Shown here: one piece after another, positions 7,866-15,705 of the stretch
Position numbering within the stretch: the stretch's first letter is position 1
Layout of the letters: each line of letters starts with the position of its first letter
Source of the DNA: a virus
Length of the DNA: 64,000 nt
IMG/VR virus record: IMGVR_UViG_3300025645_000042
Coordinates: 55,102 to 119,101 of that record
Reading direction: 5' to 3' (one strand)
The notes under the pieces: generated by a model
Seen by the model: only the letters and a program-made list of their open reading frames with translations
Told to the model about the DNA's origin: nothing
Database searches by the model: none
Translations under genes and position numbers: made by a program

Positions 7866-9539
7866 ATGAAAGACGAAAAAAAGTCTGTAATAGAAGAAGC
7901 CTTAGCGGAATTTACTCTTATTCAAGAGAATTTAAATTCGAATACTAAAGAAATACTTCGTTCGGTAGCGAAAGAAGAAATTACCAGTACGCTAAAAGAG
8001 TCCTTATATGAGGATGATTATGATATCGAAGATATCGAAGACGTTGATGCAGAACCAGAAATGGGAGCTGATGTTGACGCATTACCAGTTGATGACGCAC
8101 CTGAAGCGGGACTAGAACCAGAAATGGGGATGGAACCAGAAGGTGGTTCTGAAGAACTTGGAATTGATGACATAGGTATGGACACTGCGGATGGAGACTT
8201 AGGTCTTGGAGCAGAAGAAGGTGGCGAAGACTACGGAATGGACATGACAGGAGCATCAGACGAGGAAGTTATCTCAGTTTATAAAAAATTAAGCGGAGAA
8301 GACGAAATAGAAGTTGTATCACCTAACGAAGTAATTATTAAAGACCCAAATTCAGGGGCAGAATACAATGTAAAAATGGGTGGTGGTAGTCTTATCGACC
8401 AAGGTGAAATGTCAGCAGACGATTTAGGTTCAGAAATGGATTTAGGTATAGATGCAGAAATGGACGTTGAACCAGAGATAGGAGTAGAACCAGAAATGGA
8501 TACGGAAGTAGGTCCAGAAATGGATTCTGAAGAATCAGAAGAAGAAGTGCCAGCTCCAGCAATGGGTGGTGAAGAATCAGAAGAATCTGAAGGTGAATCT
8601 GAAGAAGAAGAAGAAGAAGAAATGGAAGAGTCTGTAGTTTATGAGATTGAATTATCGGAAGATGAGGCGATTGAAGAAGGAATTGAAAATGACCTTAAAA
8701 TAAACAAGGATAGTAAAATTGGTGCAACCGCTGACGGTAAGCCAAGAACAGCTACAAGTGACGTTACATCAAAAGGTGGTTCATTACCAACTGGAGATAT
8801 AGAAGGTCAAAACGCTCCAAACGATTCTGATTCAGGGGATAACCTTGATGGTGGTTTCACAGAAGACCACAATGGTAGCGGTGATGCACATGCACCACAC
8901 GTTATGGAAAGTGAAGAAGTTGTTGAAACTGAAACAATTGAAGAAACTGACGAAGTAACTGAAGAAGTTGTTGAGGAAGAAGATACAATTGAAGAACACA
9001 TTCCAAAAGGACAAGGTGAAGCGCACAGAATGCCAGCTAAAGCTGACATCGGACAACCAGTTGCACCAGGTGCAAAAGGAGTTAAGGGCGTGAAAGGTGA
9101 GAATGTTGAGTCTAAGAAATTAGTGGAAGCTATTTCTAAGTACAATACATTATTATCTGAAGCTAAAGAACTAAAGAAAGAAAATGACATGTTCAGAAAC
9201 TCTCTTAAAGACTTTAGAAAATCAATTACTGAGACTGCTGTATTCAATACTAATTTAACACACGCTACTAAGTTATTTTTAGAGCACTCTACTACATCAG
9301 TAGAAAAGCAAAATATCTTAAGTAGATTCGATGAAGAAGTTAGTACTATTGAAGAGTCTAAAAAACTGTATAAAGCAATTAGTTCTGAATTAGGAAATAA
9401 AACTCCTATCACAGAAGGAATTGAAAATAAACTCGTGTCTGATAAAACTTCAAGTCAGTCTGCTCAATTAAATGAGACGACAGCTTACGTTGACCCAGCA
9501 CAAAAAAGGGTTCTTGATTTAATTAGAAGAACTAGATAA
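7866..9539 (+). CDS. 22: Prohead scaffold / core protein (gp22-like)
   Basis: Major internal scaffold around which the capsid assembles, later degraded by the gp21 protease. It is assigned from its place between protease and capsid genes and from its composition: strongly acidic, mostly disordered or helical, and ending in a basic segment (QKRVLDLIRRTR). At 557 residues it is about twice T4 gp22. The extra length is a low-complexity domain (about residues 45-390) with recurring EPEMG units and a run of eight or more Glu near residue 250. A helical coiled-coil-like region follows (about 415-510). No sequence motif proves the family, so the call rests on context. Confidence 0.8.
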   Translation: MKDEKKSVIEEALAEFTLIQENLNSNTKEILRSVAKEEITSTLKESLYEDDYDIEDIEDVDAEPEMGADVDALPVDDAPEAGLEPEMGMEPEGGSEELGIDDIGMDTADGDLGLGAEEGGEDYGMDMTGASDEEVISVYKKLSGEDEIEVVSPNEVIIKDPNSGAEYNVKMGGGSLIDQGEMSADDLGSEMDLGIDAEMDVEPEIGVEPEMDTEVGPEMDSEESEEEVPAPAMGGEESEESEGESEEEEEEEMEESVVYEIELSEDEAIEEGIENDLKINKDSKIGATADGKPRTATSDVTSKGGSLPTGDIEGQNAPNDSDSGDNLDGGFTEDHNGSGDAHAPHVMESEEVVETETIEETDEVTEEVVEEEDTIEEHIPKGQGEAHRMPAKADIGQPVAPGAKGVKGVKGENVESKKLVEAISKYNTLLSEAKELKKENDMFRNSLKDFRKSITETAVFNTNLTHATKLFLEHSTTSVEKQNILSRFDEEVSTIEESKKLYKAISSELGNKTPITEGIENKLVSDKTSSQSAQLNETTAYVDPAQKRVLDLIRRTR

Positions 9540-9569
9540 TAAAACAAATAAATTTTAAATAAACAAATT

Positions 9570-11366
9570 ATGTCAAATTTTTTAAATTCAGGTAAAGTTG
9601 GTAATATCGGCTTAAACCACATGAAAACAATACGTGAGAACACTATCAACAAATGGGATTCATTAGGATTCTTAGATGGTCTTAAAGGTCACGTAAAAGA
9701 GAACATCGCTCAATTATATGAAAACGAAGCTTCTCACTTATTAAACGAATCAACTGATGCTTCTAGCTCAGGTTCTTTCGAAACCGTAGTATTCCCTATT
9801 GTTAGGAGAGTATTCTCAAAATTATTAGCTAATGACATTGTGTCTGTACAAGCTATGAATATGCCAATTGGTAAATTATTCTTCTTTGTACCACAAACGT
9901 CATCTAGATATGATGCTACTGGTGATGCTTATGGTGACCCTCATAAAGATGGTCCTCAATATTCTGCACACACTTCAATGGGTTCAGATGGTTTACCAAT
10001 CGTAAGAGGTGTAGACCCTTCATATGCTCCTACTCAGTACTTGAGTAAGAACTTATATGATATTTACTATAATGATGGATTATTTGATGCATCAAAAGGT
10101 GAAATATCAATTATTACTGGTACTGGTACGTTAAAAACGTTAGGTGCGGGTGGTACTTTCACTACAGCTGCTGATTTTGCTGCTCTTCCAACTGCTACTG
10201 ATGGTTCTTTAAGAACTGCAATTTTAGCTGTATCTGGATTTAGCTCAATCAATAAAGGTAGATTAAGTGGACCAGATGGTAATCCAATGGATACTGAATC
10301 TTTCTTAGCGTCTTTAAAAGTTGTTACTAATGGTATCGCTTTAACTGACCAAGATAGTAATGTAATTGTTGCTGATGCAACTGAAGTTCCATTTAGATTG
10401 GTAACTCAAAAATACGGTAAAGGTATCGTATCATACGATGATATTTGTGATGATGCTGGTGTTATTTACTTAGAATTAGATATGACTCACCCTGTAGATG
10501 CTGCTGGTACTTCAACATACGATGGTTACATCGGTGCTGACTTAACATTAGCTTCAGGATTCACATCTTCAGATTTCTCAGTATCTTGGGCAGAATATGC
10601 TACATTAGAACTTGAGACTGAAATGGGAGAAGTATCTTTCAAATTAGACGAAGTAGTTGTTTCTGTAGAAGAAAGAAAATTAAGGGCTACATGGTCTCCA
10701 GAATTAGCGCAAGATGTTAGTGCATTCCACAACATTGATGCTGAAGCTGAATTGACTGCTATGTTATCTGAGCAAGTTGCTGCTGAAATCGATAGAGAAA
10801 TCTTAAGAGATATCAGAAAAGCTGCTGCATGGCAATTGAGATGGGATTGGAACGGATGGAGAAAAGCTTCATTAGCTGCTAATGCTTATACTCAAAAAGA
10901 CTGGAATCAAACTTTAATTACTAAAGTTAACCAAATTTCAGCACAAATCCATAAGTCTACTCTTAGAGGTGGTGCTAACTTTGTTGTTGTATCTTCAGAA
11001 ATTTCTGCTGTATTCGATGATTTAGAGTACTTCCACGTATCTGACGCAAGTCCAGAGCAAGACCAATATAATATGGGTATCGAGAAAATCGGTTCATTAA
11101 GTGGACGTTACCAAGTGTACCGTGACCCTTATGCTCCATCTTGGTCACTTATTATGGGACACAAAGGTAAGTCTTTATTAGACACAGGTTACATCTACGC
11201 ACCTTACGTGCCAATGCAACTTACGCCTACAATGTATAACCCATTCAACTTTGCACCAGTGAAAGGTATAATGACACGTTATGCTAAAAAGGTCGTGAAC
11301 AATAGGTTCTACGGAGCTATTAGAGTTGACGGATTACAAACATTCAACGTAAACGAATTAAGATAA
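9570..11366 (+). CDS. 23: Major capsid protein (gp23-like)
   Basis: HK97-fold shell protein, 598 residues. Landmarks shared with T4 gp23 include VVFPIVRRVFSKLLANDIV near residue 75, LRATWSPELAQDVSAFHNID followed by a block rich in E(L/I) near residues 370-410, and GRYQVYRDPYAP then GYIYAPYVP near residues 510-555. An N-terminal propeptide removed by gp21 is expected; the DASSSGSFE segment (about 65-73) marks the start of the mature-like region. The last 22 codons lie in a 69-bp sequence repeated downstream at 12512-12580, marking insertion of an endonuclease cassette. No promoter is obvious in the 30-nt gap after the scaffold gene. Confidence 0.95.
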   Translation: MSNFLNSGKVGNIGLNHMKTIRENTINKWDSLGFLDGLKGHVKENIAQLYENEASHLLNESTDASSSGSFETVVFPIVRRVFSKLLANDIVSVQAMNMPIGKLFFFVPQTSSRYDATGDAYGDPHKDGPQYSAHTSMGSDGLPIVRGVDPSYAPTQYLSKNLYDIYYNDGLFDASKGEISIITGTGTLKTLGAGGTFTTAADFAALPTATDGSLRTAILAVSGFSSINKGRLSGPDGNPMDTESFLASLKVVTNGIALTDQDSNVIVADATEVPFRLVTQKYGKGIVSYDDICDDAGVIYLELDMTHPVDAAGTSTYDGYIGADLTLASGFTSSDFSVSWAEYATLELETEMGEVSFKLDEVVVSVEERKLRATWSPELAQDVSAFHNIDAEAELTAMLSEQVAAEIDREILRDIRKAAAWQLRWDWNGWRKASLAANAYTQKDWNQTLITKVNQISAQIHKSTLRGGANFVVVSSEISAVFDDLEYFHVSDASPEQDQYNMGIEKIGSLSGRYQVYRDPYAPSWSLIMGHKGKSLLDTGYIYAPYVPMQLTPTMYNPFNFAPVKGIMTRYAKKVVNNRFYGAIRVDGLQTFNVNELR

Positions 11367-11369
11367 TAT
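11301..11369 (+). repeat. gp23 3'-end copy 1 (in the intact gene)
   Basis: 69 bp covering the last codons and stop of gp23, repeated in the same orientation at 12512-12580. The differences are two synonymous third-base changes and one Val-to-Ile codon change. Both copies would encode an almost identical C-terminus. Confidence 0.9.
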
Positions 11370-11400
11370 AACTTCTTACTCGTTTCGAGATAATAACCAA

Positions 11401-11433
11401 AAAGGTCTAGATTTTTCTAGACCTTTTTTTTAT
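11401..11433 (+). terminator. Intrinsic terminator after gp23
   Basis: AAAGGTCTAG/CTAGACCTTT stem with a short AT loop and a run of eight T, 34 bp after the gp23 stop codon. Confidence 0.88.
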
Positions 11434-11465
11434 TTATATAAAGAACCATAAATTCTATTATTTAC

Positions 11466-11496
11466 TTGTATTTTACAATATTTATTAGTATACTTG
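11466..11496 (+). promoter_or_regulatory. Candidate Bacteroidota-type promoter, leaderless
   Basis: TTG (11466-11468), 20 nt spacer, TATACTTG (11489-11496), 4 nt, ATG at 11501. One mismatch to TAnnTTTG. It would let the endonuclease be expressed independently of capsid transcription. A TATTTAT string inside the spacer may be coincidental. Confidence 0.5.
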
Positions 11497-11500
11497 CATT

Positions 11501-12178
11501 ATGAAAAAAATAGAATTTATAAAAGAAGATATTAAAGAAATTATTAGGTTGTATAACGAAGAAATGTTAGGTACTCCATCAATTGGTGAAATATTTAATG
11601 TTGGTAAGAAGGTTATTAATCGAACCCTTAAAGAAAATGGTGTTGTAATGGGACCATCTGGTAGGAAATTTACTGGCGGTAAAAGTGTGGCCGATAAACG
11701 TTACAGCGAAAAAAATAAAGAAAAATTAACTGAATACCACAAAGTTTGGTCTAAAAATAATAGAAGTAAATTAAGAGATTATCATTCAGAGTGGCGTGAA
11801 GAAAATAAAGAACATATAAATGAATATAAACGCAATTATGAGCGAATGAAGTGTGCGGCTGACCCAAGGTATAAAATATCTAAAAGAACTCGCACAGCGG
11901 TTTATACATGTCTTAAAGAAGCTAACATATCAAAGTATCGTTCTACGTTTAGTATAATAGGTTATGGTATTGATGAATTAATGGAACATTTGGAGAAACA
12001 ATTTGTTGATGGAATGACTTGGGATAATTATGGTGAGTGGCATGTTGACCATATAAAACCAATGTCATCATTCTCATTTAAGAGCGTTGATGACATTGAG
12101 TTTAAGGAGTGTTGGAAATTGGATAATCTTCAACCGCTTTGGGGTGAGGATAATTTATTAAAAGGGTCATTTTATTAA
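11501..12178 (+). CDS. Free-standing HNH homing endonuclease
   Basis: 225 residues. The N-terminus carries an HTH-like segment (IKEIIRLYNEEMLGTPSIG and following, about residues 12-45) that may contact DNA. A helical charged spacer follows (about 60-110). The C-terminal HNH nuclease shows WHVDHIKPMSSF with the His-Asp-His core near residue 178, then a CWKLDNLQPLW segment and a final DNLLKG. This is a standard phage HNH layout. It sits directly behind gp23 and between duplicated gp23 ends, so the target is probably the gp23 3' region of endonuclease-free relatives. It is unrelated in sequence to the endonuclease in the portal intein beyond the HNH core. Confidence 0.9.
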   Translation: MKKIEFIKEDIKEIIRLYNEEMLGTPSIGEIFNVGKKVINRTLKENGVVMGPSGRKFTGGKSVADKRYSEKNKEKLTEYHKVWSKNNRSKLRDYHSEWREENKEHINEYKRNYERMKCAADPRYKISKRTRTAVYTCLKEANISKYRSTFSIIGYGIDELMEHLEKQFVDGMTWDNYGEWHVDHIKPMSSFSFKSVDDIEFKECWKLDNLQPLWGEDNLLKGSFY

Positions 12179-12320
12179 GAATTCAATAAAAATTTAAAAA
12201 TAATCATATTTTTATTAAAACTTTTTAAAATTTGGGACTATTCTATATATGTAGACTTTATAAAAAGTCATGATGTATTACATACTTTGTAATATAAATA
12301 ACAATTAATAATTTTTTTAT
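12179..12320 (+). other. Structured gap inside the endonuclease cassette
   Basis: 142 bp without a gene. Two small hairpins are adjacent: GACTTT/AAAGTC (12254-12269) and ATTACA/TGTAAT (12277-12293). Neither has a T run. They may be a leader structure for the 63-aa gene. No group I intron core was recognised. Confidence 0.4.
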
Positions 12321-12512
12321 ATGAAACAATTTTATGAAGGTGATTTATGTAAACATAAATCACAAAATATACTATTTGTTGTTGAAATTGAAGACCATCC
12401 TGATTATACCATAAGTCATGTTAACAAATATGGTGACCTACATCGATTCACAACAAAATTTCATTGTTTGGAACCTGTTAATAAGGGTAATGGGTTGAAG
12501 TTACATACTTAA
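12321..12512 (+). CDS. Small cassette protein, 63 aa
   Basis: Not recognised. The predicted beta-rich product begins MKQFYEGDLCKHKSQN and contains FVVEIEDHPDYTISHV. The layout suggests a small barrel of the kind found in SH3/KOW-like domains, but this is only a resemblance. The gene lies within the endonuclease cassette, and its TAA stop ends exactly where the second gp23-tail copy begins. Carriage as a passenger of the mobile unit is the natural reading. Confidence 0.6.
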   Translation: MKQFYEGDLCKHKSQNILFVVEIEDHPDYTISHVNKYGDLHRFTTKFHCLEPVNKGNGLKLHT

Positions 12513-12580
12513 ATAGGTTCTACGGAGCAATTAGAGTTGACGGATTACAAACATTCAACATTAACGAGTTAAGATAATAT
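12512..12580 (+). repeat. gp23 3'-end copy 2 (stranded remnant)
   Basis: Direct copy of 11301-11369, still translatable as the gp23 C-terminus ending NELR-stop, but with no start codon or upstream gene body. Differences from copy 1 are mainly silent, which indicates divergence while under coding selection. Confidence 0.9.
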
Positions 12581-12603
12581 CTTAATATCGTAGAGATAGA
12601 TAA

Positions 12604-12630
12604 AAGCCTAGCTAATGCTAGGCTTTTTTA
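12604..12630 (+). terminator. Intrinsic terminator beyond the gp23 remnant
   Basis: AAGCCTAGC-TAAT-GCTAGGCTT stem with TTTTTTA. It also overlaps the stop codon of the convergent recombinase gene, so it may serve both strands. Confidence 0.85.
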
Positions 12631-13196
12631 TTTAATTTTTTTACTTTTTGAACCGTCCCTGAAGATTTATTTGTTAATGACATCACTTTTCTTATTGAAT
12701 ATCCCATATTTAAAAAGGCTGTAACTTTTTCATTTTCTTTTAAAAAATGCAAATCACTTTTTTTGGACCCTCTTTTACGACCTAATTTACCACCTTTTTT
12801 TATATAAAGTTCTCTACCAGCGTTTAACCTTTTTTTAATTCTTTCTGTTTCTAAAGCAGAATCTTCTATTTGCTTTTTTAAGCTATCGTTTTTATCATTG
12901 AAAGCACAAATTATTTTCACATCTAAAATCTTACAATTATCAATAAAATATTTCAAATATCTTTCTTTTCTAGAAACCCTATTTAATTCAGTTACCAAAA
13001 CAATTTTGATGTTTTTCGTATCTAAAAAATCAATATACTTTTCTACATCAATAAAATTTTTAAAACCACTACAATAAGATTCAAATATTTTGACTATATT
13101 ATATTCAGAATATTTATCAACCAAATGATTTATTTGATAATTTGTATCTTGTTTAACTGTACTACATCTAGCAATTATTATTGCGTTATTTATCAT
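12618..13196 (-). CDS. Serine recombinase (resolvase/invertase family)
   Basis: 192 residues, the usual length for small serine recombinases. The catalytic domain shows ARCSTVKQ with nucleophile Ser12 and Arg10, and LNRVSRKERY with Arg73 and Arg76. A long helix (about 110-130) leads to a basic linker KLGRKRGSKKS (about 134-146). A C-terminal HTH (SIRKVMSLTNKSSGTVQKVKK, about 166-188) binds DNA. Relatives invert tail-fibre segments (Gin, Cin) or resolve cointegrates. No pair of long inverted crossover sites was found near it, so its substrate is unknown. It is the last gene of the minus-strand operon that starts at 15670. Confidence 0.88.
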   Translation of the reverse strand: MINNAIIIARCSTVKQDTNYQINHLVDKYSEYNIVKIFESYCSGFKNFIDVEKYIDFLDTKNIKIVLVTELNRVSRKERYLKYFIDNCKILDVKIICAFNDKNDSLKKQIEDSALETERIKKRLNAGRELYIKKGGKLGRKRGSKKSDLHFLKENEKVTAFLNMGYSIRKVMSLTNKSSGTVQKVKKLNKKA

Positions 13197-13502
13197 TTAG
13201 CCAAATTTTATTTCAGCTTGTTCATCTGTTAATTTATTATCCTCATAAAAAATGGTGTAAAAAGTTTGACCATTTTCTTGAACCCAATATAATTCATAAC
13301 CATCAACGATTTCAACTAATTGAGCTGATTCATAACCGTATAAATCATCATCCTCATATGATGAATATTCTAAACTTCCATCAGAATCATAGGGATAATA
13401 CTCGTCATTTAATTTAAATTCGAAGTATTCAGCTTCATCAATCCCAAAAGCGTCTACAAGGGCCTCTCTAGCTTCTTTATAAGCGTCTATAATATCTTTC
13501 AT
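13197..13502 (-). CDS. Small acidic protein, 101 aa
   Basis: Not recognised. Very acidic, with clusters such as YYPYDSDGSLEYSSYEDDD in the centre and a beta-prone second half (ELYWVQENGQTFYTIFYED). Its stop abuts the recombinase start and its start overlaps the stop of the HTH gene, so it belongs to the same operon. The charge pattern would fit a DNA mimic or an inhibitor, but nothing in the sequence proves this. Confidence 0.72.
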   Translation of the reverse strand: MKDIIDAYKEAREALVDAFGIDEAEYFEFKLNDEYYPYDSDGSLEYSSYEDDDLYGYESAQLVEIVDGYELYWVQENGQTFYTIFYEDNKLTDEQAEIKFG

Positions 13503-13729
13503 TATTGTGGCTTTTCTACTAAAACATATTTAGCATATGAAATTTCATCACCAAATTTATTGGTTCCATTTTCAATTTTGGTGTCAATCTTATAACCTTT
13601 TTGCTTTAACTTATGAATTGTTGCAGCTAATCTAGTTTCACCTAAATGATTGAATGCATAGAATGGACTGATTGAACCATGATTCACTAATGCATCCACT
13701 ACCCTTTGTTTTTTCGTTACTTTACTCAT
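13502..13729 (-). CDS. Small helix-turn-helix DNA-binding protein
   Basis: 75 residues matching the phage winged HTH type annotated as HTH_39: QRVVDALVNHGSISPFYAF, then GETRLAATIHKLKQKGYKI, then a short beta wing ending KYVLVEKP. The product is probably a transcriptional regulator or an accessory DNA-binding factor. It lies in an operon of very small genes, overlapping the upstream gene by 8 bp. A candidate target is the 14-bp inverted repeat at 16502-16515 and 17527-17540, but no direct link is visible. Confidence 0.8.
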   Translation of the reverse strand: MSKVTKKQRVVDALVNHGSISPFYAFNHLGETRLAATIHKLKQKGYKIDTKIENGTNKFGDEISYAKYVLVEKPQ

Positions 13730-13928
13730 CTTTTTTAAATTTATGTTTATTTATTCTTCGATTAAGGATGTTAAATAATTTATCATCCAATAATTTTTCT
13801 TCTTTTAAGTTTAATGTCATGTACCAGTCATTAAACCCTTCACTTTCCTTATATAAAAAGTCTGTTATTTCATGTACACATTTTCTTAACTCTCGCCCAC
13901 TAACTTTATCTAAATCTGAAATACACAT
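13722..13928 (-). CDS. Small uncharacterised protein, 68 aa
   Basis: Not recognised. Helical and charged, with a basic C-terminus (NRRINKHKFKKDE). Its ATG shares one base with the stop of the 50-aa gene upstream (TAATG), and its stop overlaps the next gene start by 8 bp. Tight packing supports it as a real operon member. Confidence 0.65.
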   Translation of the reverse strand: MCISDLDKVSGRELRKCVHEITDFLYKESEGFNDWYMTLNLKEEKLLDDKLFNILNRRINKHKFKKDE

Positions 13929-14080
13929 TATTTTAAATTTTTATTAATTAATTCTAATTTTCTATTTTCCATTTTATTAATCAAATCTAATGACTTTCGT
14001 ATTGGATTCGTTTCAACCCAGAATTTAGCCCTCTTTAATTCAAGGGTTACTTCTTCCAATGACATTTCATTAATTTTCAT
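13928..14080 (-). CDS. Very small protein, 50 aa
   Basis: Reads from an ATG at 14080 to a TAA at 13928. It begins MKINEMSLEEVTLELKRAK and continues as one charged helix ending KLELINKNLK. It fills an otherwise empty 141-bp gap, overlaps the upstream gene by 11 bp and shares a base with the downstream start (TAATG). These overlaps are the main support. Function unknown. Confidence 0.6.
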   Translation of the reverse strand: MKINEMSLEEVTLELKRAKFWVETNPIRKSLDLINKMENRKLELINKNLK

Positions 14081-14288
14081 TTAAAAATTTTTTAATAAAT
14101 TCATCTTTAAAACTATCTACATATAATGAAACAAACTCACCCTTTAAATCAGTTGTTAAATAATGTTTCATTTCATCACTTATATAAAATCTAAAATCGA
14201 AAACTTCTAAAATTTCAAAAATATCACCATCATTTACTGTTATTTTATCTAATTCCGTTATTTTTGGTCTAAATTTCTTTGTTCCCAT
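14070..14288 (-). CDS. Small uncharacterised protein, 72 aa
   Basis: Not recognised. Predicted mixed alpha/beta, beginning MGTKKFRPKITELDKI, with an aromatic FDFRFYISDEMKHY segment in the middle. It starts 4 nt after the stop of rmlB in the same operon and overlaps the following 50-aa gene. Confidence 0.65.
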   Translation of the reverse strand: MGTKKFRPKITELDKITVNDGDIFEILEVFDFRFYISDEMKHYLTTDLKGEFVSLYVDSFKDEFIKKFLNEN

Positions 14289-14292
14289 TTAT

Positions 14293-15354
14293 TTATTTTT
14301 TGTAATTCTTAATATTTCCTTTATACTTTATTACGTAATATTTTATTGTTTCTAATATACCTTCCTCAAAATTCTTTTCTGGTTTCCAATTAAGGTTTGT
14401 TTGTAGGTAATTAGAATTGACGGCATATCTTAAATCATGACCCTTTCTATCAGTAACATATTGAATAGGGAATGGTGGTAAATGTGTGATTGGTGATTCT
14501 GCGTAAGTATACGTATTATAAAATAATTCACATATTTTATGAATTATATCAATATTGGTCATTTCATTATCACCACCAACATTGTAAGTGTGACCTTTTT
14601 TACCATTATGAAATATTTCGTCAATGGCTTTTACATGGTCACCAACCCATAACCAATCTCTTACATTTTCACCAGTACCATAAACTGGTATCTTTTCACC
14701 ATTAACAAGTTTTCTAATAACCGTAGGGATTAGTTTTTCATCGTGCTGATGTGGCCCATAATTGTTAGAACAGTTAGATATTACACAATTCATCCCGTAT
14801 GTACGTGCGTATGCCCTCACAAAATGGTCTGAGGCTGCTTTAGAGGCACTATAAGGTGAAGAAGGGTTGTAGGGAGTCTGTTCTGTAAATGGTGCGTCTC
14901 CGAGCTTTAAATCACCATAAACTTCATCGGTTGAAATATGGTAGAATCTATTGGGTGAATTCTCACCCCAAACGTTCTTTGCAACATTTAATAAGTTAAG
15001 AGTCCCAAGTACATTTGTTTGAGCAAATATATTAGGGTTATTAATTGAATTATCTACATGGGATTCAGCTGCTAAGTGAATTATATCGGTTATTTTAAAA
15101 TAATTAAAAACTTCATTAATTAAATTTTCTTTTCTAATATCAACTTTAACAAACTCTACTCGTTCATTAAACCAGAAGCGAGGTCCACCATGAACACCCA
15201 TTTCCAAACCGTTCACGTTGTCATAATTTGATGCATAGGTTAATGAATCCATTACAACTATTCTATAGTTAGGGTATTTATCCATAAAATGATTCACAAC
15301 GTGTGAACCTATAAATCCAGCACCACCAGTAATCAATATATTATTCTCTTTCAT
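14293..15354 (-). CDS. rmlB: dTDP-glucose 4,6-dehydratase (RmlB-like)
   Basis: Makes dTDP-4-keto-6-deoxyglucose, the precursor of rhamnose and many amino-deoxy sugars. The 353-residue extended SDR has the NAD-binding GGAGFIGS at residues 10-17, HLAAESHVD (about 93-101), the catalytic Thr-Asp-Glu of STDEVYGDL (142-144) and the YSASK Tyr168/Lys172 pair. YGPHQHDEKLIP and GENVRDWLWV are also family signatures. It lies 13 kb from the main sugar cluster in a separate operon with a host-type promoter, yet supplies the same pathway. Length is normal, and no missing residue is seen. Confidence 0.95.
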   Translation of the reverse strand: MKENNILITGGAGFIGSHVVNHFMDKYPNYRIVVMDSLTYASNYDNVNGLEMGVHGGPRFWFNERVEFVKVDIRKENLINEVFNYFKITDIIHLAAESHVDNSINNPNIFAQTNVLGTLNLLNVAKNVWGENSPNRFYHISTDEVYGDLKLGDAPFTEQTPYNPSSPYSASKAASDHFVRAYARTYGMNCVISNCSNNYGPHQHDEKLIPTVIRKLVNGEKIPVYGTGENVRDWLWVGDHVKAIDEIFHNGKKGHTYNVGGDNEMTNIDIIHKICELFYNTYTYAESPITHLPPFPIQYVTDRKGHDLRYAVNSNYLQTNLNWKPEKNFEEGILETIKYYVIKYKGNIKNYKK

Positions 15355-15670
15355 ATTTCATTTTGATAATTAAACCCCTCCTAAAAGTACTATTAGGGAT
15401 TTCAGGTGTTAAAATTAAATTAGATACAATTAATTTAAGAATATTCCTTTCTGTTCTTTCTTTAGCACGATGTAATAACCATTGTAATTCAAAAAGAATT
15501 TCAGCTATTGAATATTCCTCAGTACCTACATCTATAGAACATCTCAACTTATGTGTTGTACCAGAAATATCATCATTGATTTCCACAAAGGGAATAGCCT
15601 TAATGAAATAATTAAAATTTTCATTTATTTTATCAATAAATTTTTCTTCTTCAGATGTTATTTTATCCAT
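15341..15670 (-). CDS. Uncharacterised protein, 109 aa, first gene of the rmlB operon
   Basis: Not recognised. It contains an IDVGTEEYSIAEILFELQW segment followed by a basic helix (LLHRAKERTERN). An ATG exists at 15715, but that start would run through the terminator hairpin at 15684-15717. The ATG at 15670 lies 4 nt after a TACATTTG promoter box and is preferred. It overlaps the rmlB start by 14 bp. Confidence 0.7.
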   Translation of the reverse strand: MDKITSEEEKFIDKINENFNYFIKAIPFVEINDDISGTTHKLRCSIDVGTEEYSIAEILFELQWLLHRAKERTERNILKLIVSNLILTPEIPNSTFRRGLIIKMKYERE

Positions 15671-15674
15671 GTAG

Positions 15675-15705
15675 CAAATGTACAAAAAAAAATGGGAAAA
15701 AACAA
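15675..15705 (-). promoter_or_regulatory. Bacteroidota-type promoter, leaderless, for the rmlB operon
   Basis: On the minus strand, TTG (15705-15703), 20 nt, TACATTTG (15682-15675), 4 nt, ATG at 15670. The -7 box matches TAnnTTTG exactly. The TTG lies in the loop of the terminator for the preceding gene. Confidence 0.65.

Larger units (their letters stand above)
11370..12580 (+). mobile_element. Homing-endonuclease cassette inserted at the gp23 3' end
   Basis: Between the two gp23-tail copies lie a terminator (11401-11433), an HNH endonuclease gene with its own promoter, a structured 142-bp gap and a 63-aa gene. The second tail copy ends the unit, with another terminator beyond it. The arrangement suggests that a segment carrying its own gp23 tail plus the endonuclease entered by recombination, leaving one tail stranded downstream. 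Which tail is native cannot be told from this sequence. Confidence 0.75.

Noticed and set aside
8807-9412. 201-codon minus-strand frame antisense to the scaffold gene
   Set aside because: Its composition (Ser/Thr/Val runs) is the complement of Glu/Thr codons; no promoter or conserved motif.
11367-12580. Group I intron in gp23
   Set aside because: The upstream gp23 copy is complete with its own stop and terminator, and no P3/P7-type core was recognised.
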